A stretch of DNA of 64,000 nucleotides from Marinobacter nauticus (lineage in GTDB: Bacteria > Pseudomonadota > Gammaproteobacteria > Enterobacterales > Shewanellaceae), in assembly GCF_019801015.1 (NCBI RefSeq), contig NZ_JAHVJZ010000008.1:62001-126000 (forward strand). Reading direction: 5' to 3'. The notes beneath the pieces were generated by a model. The model saw nothing but the letters and a program-made list of their open reading frames with translations. It searched no databases and was not told the DNA's origin. Both the position numbers and the translations under genes were made by a program. Shown piece after piece: positions 1 to 10,152 of the stretch; position 1 is the stretch's first letter, and each line of letters starts with the position of its first letter.

Positions 1-74
1 CCCCGTGTTAAGCTAGCCAAAGGTGCTCTGCGCGGCCTTATTTATCAGCGCTCTAACTGCGAAGAAGGGACAAC

Positions 75-863
75 ATGGAGTTATTCGCGGTCGTGGCGAT
101 CCTCGGATACGCCATCGCTTTCTATCTGTTGGCTTCCCGGCTGTTGGCCCCAGAAGGCCCCAACCGCAAGCTGATCACGATTTCTGCTGGTGTCGCCGTT
201 GCGGCGCACGCTCTGATTCTGGGCGATGCCATCCTGATGAAGGATGGGCAAAACTTCAGCCTGACCAACACCCTGTCTCTGCTGGTGTGGATCATCACCC
301 TCTCGGTGACGATCATGACCCCTAAGATGAAGGTGCTGGTGGTGTCTCCTGCGGTCTACCTCTGTGCCATCCTGGCGGTGGTGGGCCTGTGGCTGCTGCC
401 GCCCAAGTACATCACGCATTTCGAAGCGGAGCCGATGGTCCTTATCCACGTGGTACTGGCCCTGCTCTCCTATGCGGTATTGCTGCTCGCGGCCCTCTAT
501 GCGCTGCAGCTGGCAGGCATCGACCGCCGCCTGAAGCAACGCCAGCTGATGCTGAACCCGTCACTGCCGCCGCTGATGACGGTGGAAAAGCAGCTTTATC
601 ATCTGATCTGGATCGGCTTTATTCTGCTGACCCTGGGCCTGGTAACCGGCTGGGTGTTCCTGGATAACTTCCTCGGCGACGGCAAAGGCCATAAGGCGAT
701 CCTCTCCATGGTGGGCTGGGCGGTCTACGCCATTATGCTGGTGCGCCACCACACTAAGGGGATGCGCATCCGCTCTGCGGTGGGCTTTACCATCAGTGGC
801 GCCGTCCTGCTGTCCATTGCCTACTTCGGCTCCCGCATCGTTCGCGAACTGATTCTGACCTGA
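75..863 (+). CDS. ypjD: YpjD, CcsA-type inner-membrane protein of cytochrome c assembly superfamily
   Basis: 262 residues, almost entirely hydrophobic, with about eight predicted membrane spans; it starts with an ATG preceded by AGAAGGG at a normal distance. The pattern (short soluble loops, conserved aromatic and His residues in the middle, a C-terminal stretch of three closely spaced spans) is that of the HemX/CcsA-like YpjD proteins, which sit in the inner membrane. Their exact function is not established; relatives handle haem for cytochrome c maturation. In E. coli ypjD is also a neighbour of yfjD, as here. A GC-rich inverted repeat follows the stop. The family assignment is fairly safe; the role is not. 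Confidence 0.85.
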   Translation: MELFAVVAILGYAIAFYLLASRLLAPEGPNRKLITISAGVAVAAHALILGDAILMKDGQNFSLTNTLSLLVWIITLSVTIMTPKMKVLVVSPAVYLCAILAVVGLWLLPPKYITHFEAEPMVLIHVVLALLSYAVLLLAALYALQLAGIDRRLKQRQLMLNPSLPPLMTVEKQLYHLIWIGFILLTLGLVTGWVFLDNFLGDGKGHKAILSMVGWAVYAIMLVRHHTKGMRIRSAVGFTISGAVLLSIAYFGSRIVRELILT

Positions 864-871
864 GCGCCCGG

Positions 872-895
872 GGCGCGCCCTTGACAGGGCGCGCC
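872..895 (+). terminator. GC-rich hairpin after ypjD, weak terminator or attenuator
   Basis: Perfect 9-bp inverted repeat GGCGCGCCC / GGGCGCGCC around a six-base loop, directly after the ypjD stop. No real T-run follows (only tcagtcgttt), so termination would be partial, and the next gene on the same strand may be read through. Confidence 0.45.
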
Positions 896-939
896 TCAGT
901 CGTTTAATTAGGGATTCGAACGGCCAAAGAGACCTTAAC

Positions 940-2205
940 TTGGACGACATATCCTCGGGCAGTTTATTACTGATCCTTGCCCTCCTCATTCTGATCTCCG
1001 CTTTCTTCTCCGGTACCGAAACGGCGATGATGTCGCTGAACCGATACCGCCTGCGCCACCTGGCCCAGAAAGGCCATAAAGGGGCACAACGGGCCGACCG
1101 CCTGCTGCAAAGACCTGACCGCCTGATTGGCCTGATCCTGATCGGCAATAACATCGTCAATATTGCGGCCGCCTCGCTGGCCACCATCATCTGCCAGCGT
1201 TGGTATGGCGATTGGGGCCCGGCCATCGCCACCGGTGCGCTGACCTTTATCGTCCTGATCTTTGCCGAGGTCACCCCAAAAACGCTCGCAGCCCAGTACC
1301 CGGAAAAGCTGGCCTACCCAAACTCCATCATACTGCGGCCACTGATGTCGCTGTTCTATCCCTTTGTCTGGCTGGTCAACTACCTCAGCAATGGCATTCT
1401 GCGCATGCTGCGCCTCAGTCATCGCAGTCCCGACGATGACCACCTGAGCACCGATGAACTGCGCAGCGTGGTGCACGAGGCTGGCGGCCTTATCCCCCGT
1501 CGCCACCGGGAGATGCTGGTGTCCATTCTCGATCTGGAGAAGGTCACTGTAGAGGAGATCATGATCCCCCGTGCTGAGATCTTCGCCATCGACATCAATG
1601 ACGACTACCGCGCCATCATTCGCCAGCTGACCCACAGCCCCCACACCCGGGTGCTGCTGTACCGGGATAACATTGATGATGTGGTGGGCTTCGTGCATCT
1701 GAGCGACGTCCTGCGCCTGTTCACCAAGGAGCAGAAACAGACCGACAAGAGCACCCTGCTGCGGGCGGTTCGTGAAATCTACTTCATTCCCGAAGGCACT
1801 CCGCTCAATGTCCAGCTGCTGAAGTTTCAGCGCGCCCGTGAGCGCATCGGCCTGGTGGTGGATGAGTATGGGGACATCCAGGGTCTGGTGACGCTGGAGG
1901 ACATTCTGGAAGAGATTGTTGGCGACTTTACCACCGGTCTTCAGGGGCCGCCCAGCGAGGGAATTTGCCGCCAGGAAGATGGCAGCCTGATTGTTGAGGC
2001 CAACATCACCATTCGGGACCTGAACCGGGAAACCCACTGGTCATTGCCGACCGATGGCCCGAAAACCCTTAACGGCCTGATCCTGGAACGCTGCGAAGAT
2101 ATCCCGCCTCCGGACACCCGCCTGGAGATACAGGGCCACAGCCTTGAAGTGGTGGAAGTCGCGGAAAACCGGGTGAAATCTGTGCGCTTTTTTCCGGCAA
2201 GCTGA
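940..2205 (+). CDS. yfjD: YfjD, DUF21/CBS-pair/CorC_HlyC membrane protein
   Basis: 421 residues. Residues 1 to about 190 form the DUF21 (CNNM) membrane domain with three to four spans, about 200-330 carry a pair of CBS domains (including GLVTLEDILEEIVGDF, typical of the second CBS repeat), and the last 80 residues are the CorC_HlyC transporter-associated domain. Proteins of this type are linked to magnesium/cobalt efflux or membrane-metal homeostasis; the transported ion for YfjD itself is not proven. The start is a TTG at 940 (Met-Asp-Asp-Ile), giving almost exactly the E. coli length of about 420; no in-frame ATG exists before the first span. Follows ypjD as in E. coli. Confidence 0.9.
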   Translation: MDDISSGSLLLILALLILISAFFSGTETAMMSLNRYRLRHLAQKGHKGAQRADRLLQRPDRLIGLILIGNNIVNIAAASLATIICQRWYGDWGPAIATGALTFIVLIFAEVTPKTLAAQYPEKLAYPNSIILRPLMSLFYPFVWLVNYLSNGILRMLRLSHRSPDDDHLSTDELRSVVHEAGGLIPRRHREMLVSILDLEKVTVEEIMIPRAEIFAIDINDDYRAIIRQLTHSPHTRVLLYRDNIDDVVGFVHLSDVLRLFTKEQKQTDKSTLLRAVREIYFIPEGTPLNVQLLKFQRARERIGLVVDEYGDIQGLVTLEDILEEIVGDFTTGLQGPPSEGICRQEDGSLIVEANITIRDLNRETHWSLPTDGPKTLNGLILERCEDIPPPDTRLEIQGHSLEVVEVAENRVKSVRFFPAS

Positions 2206-2254
2206 GTGCTTAGCGTCTACGCTTAGCCTCCGCGCTGCGAAAAAGGAATGAGCC

Positions 2255-2596
2255 ATGCTCCGGCCCTGTCGTCTCCTCTGCGTTGGGTTGATGACGATGG
2301 TGGCTGTCGCGTTCATCCCCTGCACAGAAGCCAATGAACTGCCCTTCACTGCCGATACTCAGGCCGCACTGGCCGTGCCCGCTCAGGATACGGCTGAACC
2401 CATGTGGGAGTTGCGCTGGGGTAACCCGGAACGGCACTGGTTTGTCACCAGCGACTGGCAGCCAAGCCAGGCAACCCGGGTGGAAGGAGGGTATCAGATG
2501 GGACGGGCACGCTTGTCTCTGGATGTCCGCCACCTCAACAATGCGGACCGCGGCGACCAGACCGAGCTCTCCCTGATCGCCCGCTATCGCTTCTAA
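2255..2596 (+). CDS. Small secreted protein of unknown function with an outer-membrane-like C-terminus
   Basis: 113 residues with a clear signal peptide (Arg-Pro-Cys-Arg followed by a hydrophobic stretch, likely cleaved after Glu-Ala near residue 27). I do not recognise the family. The mature part of about 85 residues is rich in aromatic and charged residues and ends in alternating hydrophobic strands with a terminal Phe (LSLIARYRF), which resembles the C-terminal beta-signal read by the BAM complex, although the protein is very short for a barrel. An AAGGA precedes the ATG. Its stop overlaps the stop of acpS on the other strand by 4 bp. Confidence 0.6.
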   Translation: MLRPCRLLCVGLMTMVAVAFIPCTEANELPFTADTQAALAVPAQDTAEPMWELRWGNPERHWFVTSDWQPSQATRVEGGYQMGRARLSLDVRHLNNADRGDQTELSLIARYRF

Positions 2597-2970
2597 GCTT
2601 CCAGCACCACTGTGGCAGTGGCGTAGTACTGTTCATCAGACAGGCTGATGTGCAGATGGTGCCCGCCCAGCTGCTCAAGCCGCTCTCTGGCGCCGCCGCT
2701 AAGAACCAGGATCGGAGCGCCCCACTCATTATGCTGCAACTCAATGTGCTGGAACGACACGCCGCGACCAATGCCGGTACCCAGCGCCTTGGCAGCGGCT
2801 TCTTTAACCGCAAAGCGTTTGGCCAGCAACCGGGCCGGTTCCTTACTTCGTGCCAGCTCGTCACGCTCTGACTCGGTCAGAATCCGCGCGGCGAAGCGCG
2901 CCCCCAGCCGCTCATACTGAGACTGGATGCGCGCGATTTCGACAATGTCAGTGCCCAGGCCAACGATCAT
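2593..2970 (-). CDS. acpS: Holo-[acyl-carrier-protein] synthase AcpS
   Basis: 125 residues, the usual length. Transfers 4'-phosphopantetheine from CoA to the serine of apo-ACP. The N-terminal GLGTDIVEIARI with its metal-binding Asp, and the RFAVKEAAAKALGTG motif with the second metal ligand (Glu), are intact. Last gene of the lepA-lepB-rnc-era-recO-pdxJ-acpS run, exactly the E. coli order. Its ATG follows the pdxJ TGA with no gap, so translation is probably coupled. The 3' end overlaps the convergent small secreted gene by 4 bp. Confidence 0.96.
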   Translation of the reverse strand: MIVGLGTDIVEIARIQSQYERLGARFAARILTESERDELARSKEPARLLAKRFAVKEAAAKALGTGIGRGVSFQHIELQHNEWGAPILVLSGGARERLEQLGGHHLHISLSDEQYYATATVVLEA

Positions 2971-3705
2971 TCAGATCCCCTGACGGGCCTCCAGCATCAG
3001 CCGTTTCATGTCCCTTACTGCCAGGTCCAAACCGTCAATGGCGGCACGGGCGATGATGGCATGGCCAATGTTCAGCTCGTAGAACTCCGGGATCGCCGCA
3101 ATCGGCTTCACGTTGTGGTAGTGCAGGCCGTGGCCGGCATTCACCACCAGCCCTTTGCCGTGGGCGTAACGGGCAGCGTCGCGGATGCGGTTTAACTCTT
3201 TGTCCCGGCTGATCTCATCTTCCGCGTCGGCATAATGGCCGGTGTGAATTTCGATGTAGGGCGCGCCGGTGGCCACGGTGGCATCGATTTGACGAGGGTC
3301 GGCATCAATAAAGAGAGAAACCTTGATCCCGGCCTGACGCAAACGGGTGACCGCTTCAGTGATTTTGCCCTGCTGACCGGCCACATCCAGGCCGCCCTCG
3401 GTGGTCAGCTCTTCCCGCTTCTCCGGCACCAGACAGACGTATTCGGGGCGAATGCGCTCAGCAATCTCCAGCATCTCCTCGGTGACCGCCATCTCCAGGT
3501 TCATGCGGGTTTTCAGGGTTTTGGCCAGCACCTCGACGTCGCGGTCGATAATGTGGCGGCGATCTTCCCGCAGGTGGATAGTGATGCCATCCGCACCCGC
3601 ATGTTCCGCCACTGCGGCCGCATGAACCGGGTCAGGGTAGTCGGTGCCACGTGCCTGACGCAGGGTGGCGATGTGGTCGATATTAACGCCCAGAAGAATG
3701 CTCAT
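2971..3705 (-). CDS. pdxJ: Pyridoxine 5'-phosphate synthase PdxJ
   Basis: 244 residues. Condenses 1-deoxy-D-xylulose 5-phosphate with 3-amino-2-oxopropyl phosphate to pyridoxine 5'-phosphate in the DXP-dependent vitamin B6 route. The protein opens with [18 protein letters not shown], carries the [12 protein letters not shown] motif of the active-site barrel, and ends with the phosphate-binding [11 protein letters not shown] strand. Start ATG lies inside recO (23-bp overlap), which is common in this cluster and suggests translational coupling. Confidence 0.97.
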   Translation of the reverse strand: MSILLGVNIDHIATLRQARGTDYPDPVHAAAVAEHAGADGITIHLREDRRHIIDRDVEVLAKTLKTRMNLEMAVTEEMLEIAERIRPEYVCLVPEKREELTTEGGLDVAGQQGKITEAVTRLRQAGIKVSLFIDADPRQIDATVATGAPYIEIHTGHYADAEDEISRDKELNRIRDAARYAHGKGLVVNAGHGLHYHNVKPIAAIPEFYELNIGHAIIARAAIDGLDLAVRDMKRLMLEARQGI

Positions 3706-4408
3706 TACGTCCTCGTTGCTGTAAAAAAAGCGTTCGGCTGTGCAGGGGCTTGTTTCCCAGTAAGGGGGCCAGCAGTTCCCGCACCGCCCGTTTTATCTCG
3801 TTAATCGCTTGCGGCGACTCCAGCCGCTGTTGCTGCCATTGCAGCAGGCTGTCGCCACTGTAGCCGCTCGCTGCCATGCCCCGCAACACCCAGCCCCGCT
3901 GAGGCTGCCAGGCGTAACGTGAAAGCGGGTCGATCGGTGCCCCGTCCGCGTCCTCATCCGGTGGCGGCAATACCCCCAACAGATCCAGCAAGGCCCGCTC
4001 AAACTCCCTCAACACCGGTTCCATCGGATCCTCACCAGCCAACCCCATCAGCGCGTCGTGATAGTGGTCGAAGAGGCCGTCCAGAGGCTGACGCTCCTGC
4101 AACAAGCGCTGACACAGTTCATTGAGGTAGAGGCCGGCAAACAGACGCTGTCCATTCAGTGGCAAAGGCAGTGTGGGGGCGTCGAGTTGCGCCAGATTTT
4201 GTAAGGTGGTGCGGCCGGACAGGCCAATCAGAAGGGGCCGGAAGGGCTGAAGCTGCGCCTTCCGGACGCCACCGCTTTTGCCTCCCACACGGGCCACAGC
4301 CGCGACCCGACCGTGGTGCTCCGAGAGCAGGTCGAGCAGCAGGCTCGACTCCCGGTACGGCCGGGCGTGCAGGAGGTAAGCGCGGTGAAGGGGATCAGTC
4401 GTCGCCAT
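3683..4408 (-). CDS. recO: DNA repair protein RecO
   Basis: 241 residues, matching E. coli RecO (242). N-terminal OB fold (about 1-80, beginning [21 protein letters not shown]) followed by a helical domain. Works with RecF and RecR to load RecA onto SSB-coated gapped DNA. No zinc-binding Cys cluster, as usual in the enterobacterial-type branch. Overlaps era by 14 bp upstream and pdxJ by 23 bp downstream. Confidence 0.95.
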   Translation of the reverse strand: MATTDPLHRAYLLHARPYRESSLLLDLLSEHHGRVAAVARVGGKSGGVRKAQLQPFRPLLIGLSGRTTLQNLAQLDAPTLPLPLNGQRLFAGLYLNELCQRLLQERQPLDGLFDHYHDALMGLAGEDPMEPVLREFERALLDLLGVLPPPDEDADGAPIDPLSRYAWQPQRGWVLRGMAASGYSGDSLLQWQQQRLESPQAINEIKRAVRELLAPLLGNKPLHSRTLFLQQRGRNEHSSGR

Positions 4409-5300
4409 ACCCCAGGCTTCGCAGTGCGCGTTCGTCGTCGGCCCAACCGGATTTCACCTTCACCCAGGTTTCCAGAAAGACTTTAGTATCGAACAGCTTT
4501 TCCATGTCCAGACGGGCTTCCCGGCCAATGGTGCGGATCTTCTCACCTTTGTTGCCGATCACCATCCGCTTCTGGCCGGAACGCTCCACCAGAATCAGGG
4601 CGTTGATGTGGTAAGTGCCCTTCTCATCCATCTGGAACTGCTCAATCTCCACATTGATGGAGTACGGCAGTTCGTCACCCAGGAAGCGCATCAGCTTTTC
4701 GCGGACAATCTCCGCCGCCATAAAGCGCTGGCTGCGGTCGGTCACGTACTCTTCCGGGAAATAGTGAATGCACTCCGGCAGTTCTTTCTGCGCCATCTCG
4801 ATCAGCGGCTGGACGTCGTCGCCCTTGCCGGCTGCCATCGGGATGATCGCGTCGAAAGGAAACTGCTCCTGCAGCCACTGCAGGTGCGGGATCAGTTCAC
4901 CTTTCTCTTTGACCTGATCCACTTTGTTGATCAGCAGAACGGTTTTGCGGGTCTCCGCGCCACGGCGGATCTTGTTCAGCACCATCTGGTCGTCGGCGGT
5001 CCACTTGGTGCCTTCCACCATCATGATCACCATCTCCACGTCACCAATACTGGACGCTGCCGCCCGGTTCATCAGGCGGTTGATGGCCCGCTTCTCTTCA
5101 ACGTGAAGGCCGGGAGTGTCCACAAAGATGGTCTGATAAGGCCCTTCAGTGTGGATGCCCATAATACGGTGACGGGTGGTCTGAGGCTTGCGGGAGGTGA
5201 TGGACACCTTCTGACCCAGCAGGCGGTTCAGCAGGGTGGACTTGCCCACGTTGGGGCGGCCCACGATCGCGACAAAGCCGCAGTAAGTGGTATCAGTCAT
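4395..5300 (-). CDS. era: GTPase Era
   Basis: 301 residues, identical to the E. coli length. G domain (1 to about 170) has GRPNVGKS (G1), a DTPG (G3) and NKVD (G4); a C-terminal KH domain with [13 protein letters not shown] binds the 3' end of 16S rRNA for 30S maturation. I place the start at the ATG at 5300; a TTG one codon earlier is also open. The ATG overlaps the rnc stop as TGATG, a textbook coupling arrangement. Confidence 0.97.
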   Translation of the reverse strand: MTDTTYCGFVAIVGRPNVGKSTLLNRLLGQKVSITSRKPQTTRHRIMGIHTEGPYQTIFVDTPGLHVEEKRAINRLMNRAAASSIGDVEMVIMMVEGTKWTADDQMVLNKIRRGAETRKTVLLINKVDQVKEKGELIPHLQWLQEQFPFDAIIPMAAGKGDDVQPLIEMAQKELPECIHYFPEEYVTDRSQRFMAAEIVREKLMRFLGDELPYSINVEIEQFQMDEKGTYHINALILVERSGQKRMVIGNKGEKIRTIGREARLDMEKLFDTKVFLETWVKVKSGWADDERALRSLGYGDD

Positions 5301-5974
5301 CAAGACAGTTGCTCCAATACCCGGCTGGCGGCGTCCTGCTCCGCTTTACGACGGGAACTGCCGGTGCCGATCATCGGCTCGGCCAGGGCGCTGACACGGC
5401 AGCGCACGGTAAATCTCTGGTTGTGGGCGTCGCCTTCGACGGTCACCACTTCATACTCCGGCAGCGGCTGCTTCCGCGCCTGCAGGTGCTCCTGCAGCCG
5501 GGTTTTCGGATCTTTCTGGCGGATCCCGGGCTCAATGGTGTCGAGGCGTTGCTGATACAGGTTCAGAATCAGCGGTTTGCACACTTCGATGCCACCATCC
5601 AGGTAGACCGCGCCGAGGATCGCTTCCACCGCATCCGCCAGAATGGACTCGCGACGAAAACCGCCGGACTTCAGCTCGCCCGGACCCAGTTTGATCACTT
5701 CACCCAGAGCCAGTTCACGGCCCAGCTCGGCCAGCGTCACGCCTTTGACCAGCGAGGCTCGCATCCGGGTCATGTCCCCTTCTGCCACCTTGGGAAAGCG
5801 CAGGTAGAGCGCTTCAGCGATAACAAAAGAGAGCACAGCATCGCCCAGATACTCCAGACGTTCATTATGCTGCGCGGCGGCGCTACGGTGAGTCAGCGCC
5901 TGGTTCAGCAGCGATCCGTCCTTGAACTGATAACCCAGCGCATCCTGCAGCCGAATCAGTTTTTGGTCGTTCAC
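5300..5974 (-). CDS. rnc: Ribonuclease III
   Basis: 224 residues (E. coli 226). N-terminal RNase III domain with the signature [12 protein letters not shown] containing the catalytic acidic residues, followed by a double-stranded RNA-binding domain (about 155-222) ending in [15 protein letters not shown]. Processes rRNA precursors and structured mRNAs. Starts at GTG overlapping the lepB TGA (GTGA) by 4 bp. In E. coli RNase III cleaves its own leader; I see no obvious hairpin here because the gene begins inside lepB. Confidence 0.97.
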   Translation of the reverse strand: MNDQKLIRLQDALGYQFKDGSLLNQALTHRSAAAQHNERLEYLGDAVLSFVIAEALYLRFPKVAEGDMTRMRASLVKGVTLAELGRELALGEVIKLGPGELKSGGFRRESILADAVEAILGAVYLDGGIEVCKPLILNLYQQRLDTIEPGIRQKDPKTRLQEHLQARKQPLPEYEVVTVEGDAHNQRFTVRCRVSALAEPMIGTGSSRRKAEQDAASRVLEQLS

Positions 5975-6885
5975 TGCAGACCACCTACACGCTCAAAGCG
6001 CACGCCAGTCGGCACCCAGTTAGGCAACCAGCTGTCACGGCTGCGCTCACGCTCAAACGAGATCCAGATGAACACCGCTTTGCCCACCAGCAGGGATTCA
6101 TCAACAAAGCCCCAGAAACGGCTGTCGGTGCTGTTATCGCGGTTATCACCCATAGCGAAATACTGGCCCTGCGGCACCACCCACTCGCCGGCACGGGCAC
6201 CGCGCTGGCTGTAGTAGGCCTGGACCGGCTCAGGACGCATCGGGTTGATCAGAATGTCGTGTTCAACCGGCCCCAGGCTCTCTTGATAGCGCTCCAGCGG
6301 AATGCCGCCCTGATAGAAGTCACCCACGGTTTCCGGCACCACCGCCACTTCCTGCATCTCAGGACAAGGGCTCATGCCCGCCTCGCAGGCCGGCTGCACA
6401 AACAAACGCTTGTTGCGGTAGATGATGCGATCGCCGGGCAGACCAACGATGCGCTTGATGTAATCCACGCGCACATCACCGGGGTATTTGAAGACCGCCA
6501 CGTCACCACGCTTGGGTTCGCCGGTTTCCACCAATTTATGGCGCCATACCGGATCCCGCAGGCCATAGGCGTACTTTTCCACCAGGATGAAATCACCCAC
6601 CAGCAGGGTCGGCATCATGGAACCGGAGGGGATCTGAAACGGCTCGTACAGGAACGAGCGCAGGATCAGAACAAACGCCAGCACCGGAAAAACCGCACGG
6701 CAGTTTTCGGCCACCGGGCCTTCGCGCAGCATGCTCAGACGAGCTTCATCGCTGAGTTTGTTCACCTGCTCGGCAGCCAACACTTTGGCGCGACGCTTCG
6801 GCTTCAGCACGAAGTGATCAAAGGCCCAGACCAATCCGGTGGCCAGGGTCACGAGCACCAGCAGGTGCGAAAACAGGGTGGCCAT
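5971..6885 (-). CDS. lepB: Signal peptidase I LepB
   Basis: 304 residues. Two N-terminal membrane anchors (residues 1-25 and about 62-85), then a periplasmic catalytic domain. The Ser nucleophile lies in [16 protein letters not shown] and the Lys general base in [12 protein letters not shown]; the later [14 protein letters not shown] box is also intact. It removes signal peptides from Sec and Tat substrates. It follows lepA by 3 bp and is coupled to rnc. Confidence 0.97.
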   Translation of the reverse strand: MATLFSHLLVLVTLATGLVWAFDHFVLKPKRRAKVLAAEQVNKLSDEARLSMLREGPVAENCRAVFPVLAFVLILRSFLYEPFQIPSGSMMPTLLVGDFILVEKYAYGLRDPVWRHKLVETGEPKRGDVAVFKYPGDVRVDYIKRIVGLPGDRIIYRNKRLFVQPACEAGMSPCPEMQEVAVVPETVGDFYQGGIPLERYQESLGPVEHDILINPMRPEPVQAYYSQRGARAGEWVVPQGQYFAMGDNRDNSTDSRFWGFVDESLLVGKAVFIWISFERERSRDSWLPNWVPTGVRFERVGGLQ

Positions 6886-6888
6886 CTA

Positions 6889-8682
6889 TCAACTGTCTCC
6901 TACTTTGAGGATGGCGAGGAACGCCTCTTGCGGCACTTCCACGTTACCAACTTGCTTCATCCGCTTCTTACCCTCTTTTTGCTTCTGAAGCAGTTTCTTC
7001 TTACGGCTCACGTCACCACCGTAACACTTCGCGGTTACGTCCTTACGCAAGGCTTTTACGGTAGAGCGGGCAATCACGTGGTTGCCAATGGCGGCCTGAA
7101 TGGCGATATCAAACATCTGGCGGGGGATCAGCTCACGCATCTTCTCCACCAGCTGACGACCGCGGTATTGGGCGTTGTCTTTGTGGGTAATCATCGCCAG
7201 AGCGTCAACACGGTCACCGTTGATCAGTACATCCACGCGCACCATGTCTTCAATCTGGAAATGTTTGAAGTTGTAATCCAGCGAGGCAAAGCCACGGCTG
7301 GTGGACTTCAGTCGGTCGAAGAAGTCCAGCACCACCTCGGCCATCGGCAGCTCGTAGCGTACCGCCACCTGGTTGCCGTGGTAGGTCATGTCCTTCTGCA
7401 CACCGCGCTTTTCAACACAGAGGGTGATGACGTTGCCCAGGAACTCCTGGGGCACCAGAATGTTGGCTTCAACGATCGGCTCTGCGATGGTTTCGATGTT
7501 GTTCAGGGCCGGCAGTGCAGATGGGTTATCCACCATCTTCACTTCGCCGTTGGTCTGAGTCACCTGGTACACCACGGTCGGTGCGGTGGTGATCAGATCC
7601 AGGTTGTATTCGCGCTCCAGGCGCTCCTGGATGATCTCCATGTGGAGCATGCCGAGGAAGCCACAACGGAAGCCGAAGCCCAGTGCGGCGGACGTTTCCG
7701 GCTCATAGAACAGGGACGCGTCGTTCAGGGACAGTTTGGCCAGCGCGTCGCGGAAATCCTCGTAATCGTCAGAGGAGATCGGGAACAGACCCGCGTAAAC
7801 CTGCGGCTTCACTTTCTGGAAGCCCGGCAGCGGTGCTTCAGCGCCCCCTTTGGCCAGAGTCAGGGTATCGCCCACCGGCGCACCGTGGATCTCTTTGATG
7901 CCACACACAACCCAGCCCACTTCACCGCACTTCAGTTCCGTGGTGTCTTTCTGCTTCGGCGTAAAGATGCCCAGACGGTCCACACCCCAAACCTGGCCGG
8001 TGCTCATCACCTTGATCTTGTCGTTCTTCTTCAGAGAACCGTTCTTGATCCGCACCAGGGACACAACGCCCAGGTAGTTATCGAACCAGGAGTCGATGAT
8101 CAGAGCCTGCAGCGGCGCTTCCGGCTCACCTTCCGGTGACGGGATGTTCTGAACGATGGTTTCCAGCACCTCATCGATGCCGATGCCGGTTTTGGCGGAG
8201 CAGCGCACGGCGTCCATCGCGTCCAGGCCGACGATGTCTTCGATCTCCTGGGCCACGCGGTCCGGATCCGCCTGAGGCAGGTCAATTTTGTTCAGGATCG
8301 GCAGAACTTCCAGATCCATATCGATGGCGGTGTAGCAGTTCGCCAGGGTCTGAGCTTCTACGCCCTGACCAGCATCCACCACCAGCAGCGCCCCTTCACA
8401 GGCCGCCAGGGAACGGGAAACTTCGTAACTGAAGTCCACGTGACCAGGGGTGTCGATGAAGTTGAGCTGATAGGTTTCTCCATCCTTGGCCTCGTAGTTG
8501 AGCGTGACGCTCTGGGCTTTAATGGTGATGCCACGCTCACGCTCCAGATCCATGGAATCCAGAACCTGGGCTGCCATTTCCCGCTCGGTCAAGCCGCCGC
8601 ACACCTGGATCAGGCGGTCGGACAAGGTGGACTTGCCGTGGTCAATGTGCGCAATGATGGAGAAATTTCGGATGTGCTTCAT
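6889..8682 (-). CDS. lepA: Elongation factor 4 (LepA)
   Basis: 597 residues, nearly the E. coli length (599). GTPase domain with [20 protein letters not shown] and NKIDLP, domains II-III, an EF-G-like domain V and the LepA-specific C-terminal domain ending in basic [21 protein letters not shown] ribosome-associated translational GTPase involved in initiation and 30S biogenesis. It heads the lepA-lepB operon downstream of rseC, with 72 bp between. Confidence 0.98.
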   Translation of the reverse strand: MKHIRNFSIIAHIDHGKSTLSDRLIQVCGGLTEREMAAQVLDSMDLERERGITIKAQSVTLNYEAKDGETYQLNFIDTPGHVDFSYEVSRSLAACEGALLVVDAGQGVEAQTLANCYTAIDMDLEVLPILNKIDLPQADPDRVAQEIEDIVGLDAMDAVRCSAKTGIGIDEVLETIVQNIPSPEGEPEAPLQALIIDSWFDNYLGVVSLVRIKNGSLKKNDKIKVMSTGQVWGVDRLGIFTPKQKDTTELKCGEVGWVVCGIKEIHGAPVGDTLTLAKGGAEAPLPGFQKVKPQVYAGLFPISSDDYEDFRDALAKLSLNDASLFYEPETSAALGFGFRCGFLGMLHMEIIQERLEREYNLDLITTAPTVVYQVTQTNGEVKMVDNPSALPALNNIETIAEPIVEANILVPQEFLGNVITLCVEKRGVQKDMTYHGNQVAVRYELPMAEVVLDFFDRLKSTSRGFASLDYNFKHFQIEDMVRVDVLINGDRVDALAMITHKDNAQYRGRQLVEKMRELIPRQMFDIAIQAAIGNHVIARSTVKALRKDVTAKCYGGDVSRKKKLLQKQKEGKKRMKQVGNVEVPQEAFLAILKVGDS

Positions 8683-8754
8683 CGGTGCCGCTACTTCGCA
8701 AATGTCGTGATTCGGTATAAGGGGGGCGATTTTAGCGGATTTTCAGGCGGTGGG

Positions 8755-9192
8755 CTACGTATTGCCCACCGGCTTACCCAGCACCCCGAGAATGGTAATG
8801 CGTTGCTGCCTCTGTCCGGCCCGGCGACGGGCCCAAAGAAACCCCAGCACACCTCCGCCCACACCGGACAGAATCGTGCCGGCTTCCTGCCCGGTCAGGG
8901 CCTGCCCAAGCGCCGCGCCCAGCAGCAGTCCCGCCAGAGGGCAAAGATAGACCAGCGCCGAAGCACTGAGCAGATCGGACTCGGCAATGCCCAGCCGTAA
9001 CTGCGTGCCAGGTTCGTACGTTTCGGAGCAAGGGAGATCCAGCGTGTTCTCTTTCGGAGTCAGCGCTTTGGCCACCACACCGGTACCGCAGTCATCTCCC
9101 TGCTCACAGTGACCACAAGCCGACTGGCTTTTCCAGGTCAACCAGACCCGTCCCGCTTCACATCGCAGGACGGTACCAACGGCTTCAATCAC
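8755..9192 (-). CDS. rseC: RseC, positive regulator of sigma-E activity
   Basis: 145 residues, with an N-terminal cytoplasmic Cys cluster (CGHCEQGDDCG) and two membrane spans (about 77-97 and 102-120), the family layout. In E. coli RseC modestly raises sigma-E activity, and relatives (RnfH/SoxR-reducing RseC) take part in redox-linked processes. The GTG start overlaps rseB by 8 bp. Confidence 0.92.
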   Translation of the reverse strand: MIEAVGTVLRCEAGRVWLTWKSQSACGHCEQGDDCGTGVVAKALTPKENTLDLPCSETYEPGTQLRLGIAESDLLSASALVYLCPLAGLLLGAALGQALTGQEAGTILSGVGGGVLGFLWARRRAGQRQQRITILGVLGKPVGNT

Positions 9193-10147
9193 CCTGGTCC
9201 TGCCCGGATCCGCCGGAGGGATAGATGTTGTTGGCCACGTTGCTCAAAGTGTCGACCGGAATCTTGCCCACTGCCACCACTTCCACGTCGCCGTGAATGG
9301 CGGTCGCCAATGCCAGGCCGTTGGTGGTGGTCAGATGCGTCGGCAACTCCACCTGCCCAACCCGGCCAATGTAAACGGAGATTTCCGCCAGTCCATCAGA
9401 CAGAGACAAGTACTCCACCGGCTCATTCAGGCCCAACAGCAGATGACGGTCATAGTGTGTCACCTGGAAGCCGTGAGGCAGCCAGCCAAATTGCCAGCGC
9501 GGCTCATCTTCCTGGTGAGGAGGCAACACAACATCTGGCCATTTTTGCGCTTTCAGCTCGGACAGGATCGGCAATGGCTGCTCAAATTTGTGCAGTTCAA
9601 TCACCAAAACCTGCTCAAGCAGGTTGTTTTCGGTATCCAGCAGGTCTATCCGCAGCGGCAACGCCGTCTCCAGGTCCAGCCATACCCGGTACTGGTAGCG
9701 GAAGCTGTCATCCGGCACCACGCGGATCAACTGCGCTGTCCGTCCTGCCACCCGATTGCGCCCAGCCAGTACAAACTGGTAGTGCGGAACCAACCGGTCA
9801 ATCTGACCGGCAAAGGCCGGCGGCAGCCAGCCGCGAATGCGGGAGGCCGAAACCGAGTAAGGCGCAACATCATGCTCAAGGTAAGTCACCTGTTGGCCAA
9901 CACGCACCACGCTTTTGGCCGGGCCATTAAGGTGGTCCAGATAGGCCACTTCCTCACCCTCAACCACGCCGTGGAGATAGCGTAATGCGCGGATCTGATC
10001 CCGCTGAAGTTGAACAAAAGAGAGTTGGAATTGCTGGGAATTGAGGGCCGTCGCCATCCGCTCAAGCCAGGCCTGAGCACTGACGGCCTCTTGTGCGTTG
10101 GCGGCCAGAGAGGCCGCCAACAGGAAAACTGAAAGAAGGGTTCGCAC
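9185..10147 (-). CDS. rseB: RseB, periplasmic sensor of the sigma-E pathway
   Basis: 320 residues with a signal peptide (hydrophobic 1-18, Ala-Asn-Ala cleavage), a LolA-like large domain and a smaller C-terminal domain. It binds the periplasmic part of RseA and blocks DegS cleavage until LPS or mislocalised lipoproteins displace it. Starts at GTG, 5 bp after rseA. C-terminus is an acidic, Gly-rich tail. Confidence 0.94.
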   Translation of the reverse strand: MRTLLSVFLLAASLAANAQEAVSAQAWLERMATALNSQQFQLSFVQLQRDQIRALRYLHGVVEGEEVAYLDHLNGPAKSVVRVGQQVTYLEHDVAPYSVSASRIRGWLPPAFAGQIDRLVPHYQFVLAGRNRVAGRTAQLIRVVPDDSFRYQYRVWLDLETALPLRIDLLDTENNLLEQVLVIELHKFEQPLPILSELKAQKWPDVVLPPHQEDEPRWQFGWLPHGFQVTHYDRHLLLGLNEPVEYLSLSDGLAEISVYIGRVGQVELPTHLTTTNGLALATAIHGDVEVVAVGKIPVDTLSNVANNIYPSGGSGQDQGD

Positions 10148-10152
10148 TGGGG

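Noticed and set aside
6259-8139. Long plus-strand open frame opposite lepB and lepA
   Set aside because: It is antisense to two fully conserved genes, rich in His, Gln and Val as expected for the complement of GC-rich coding DNA, and spans their junction.
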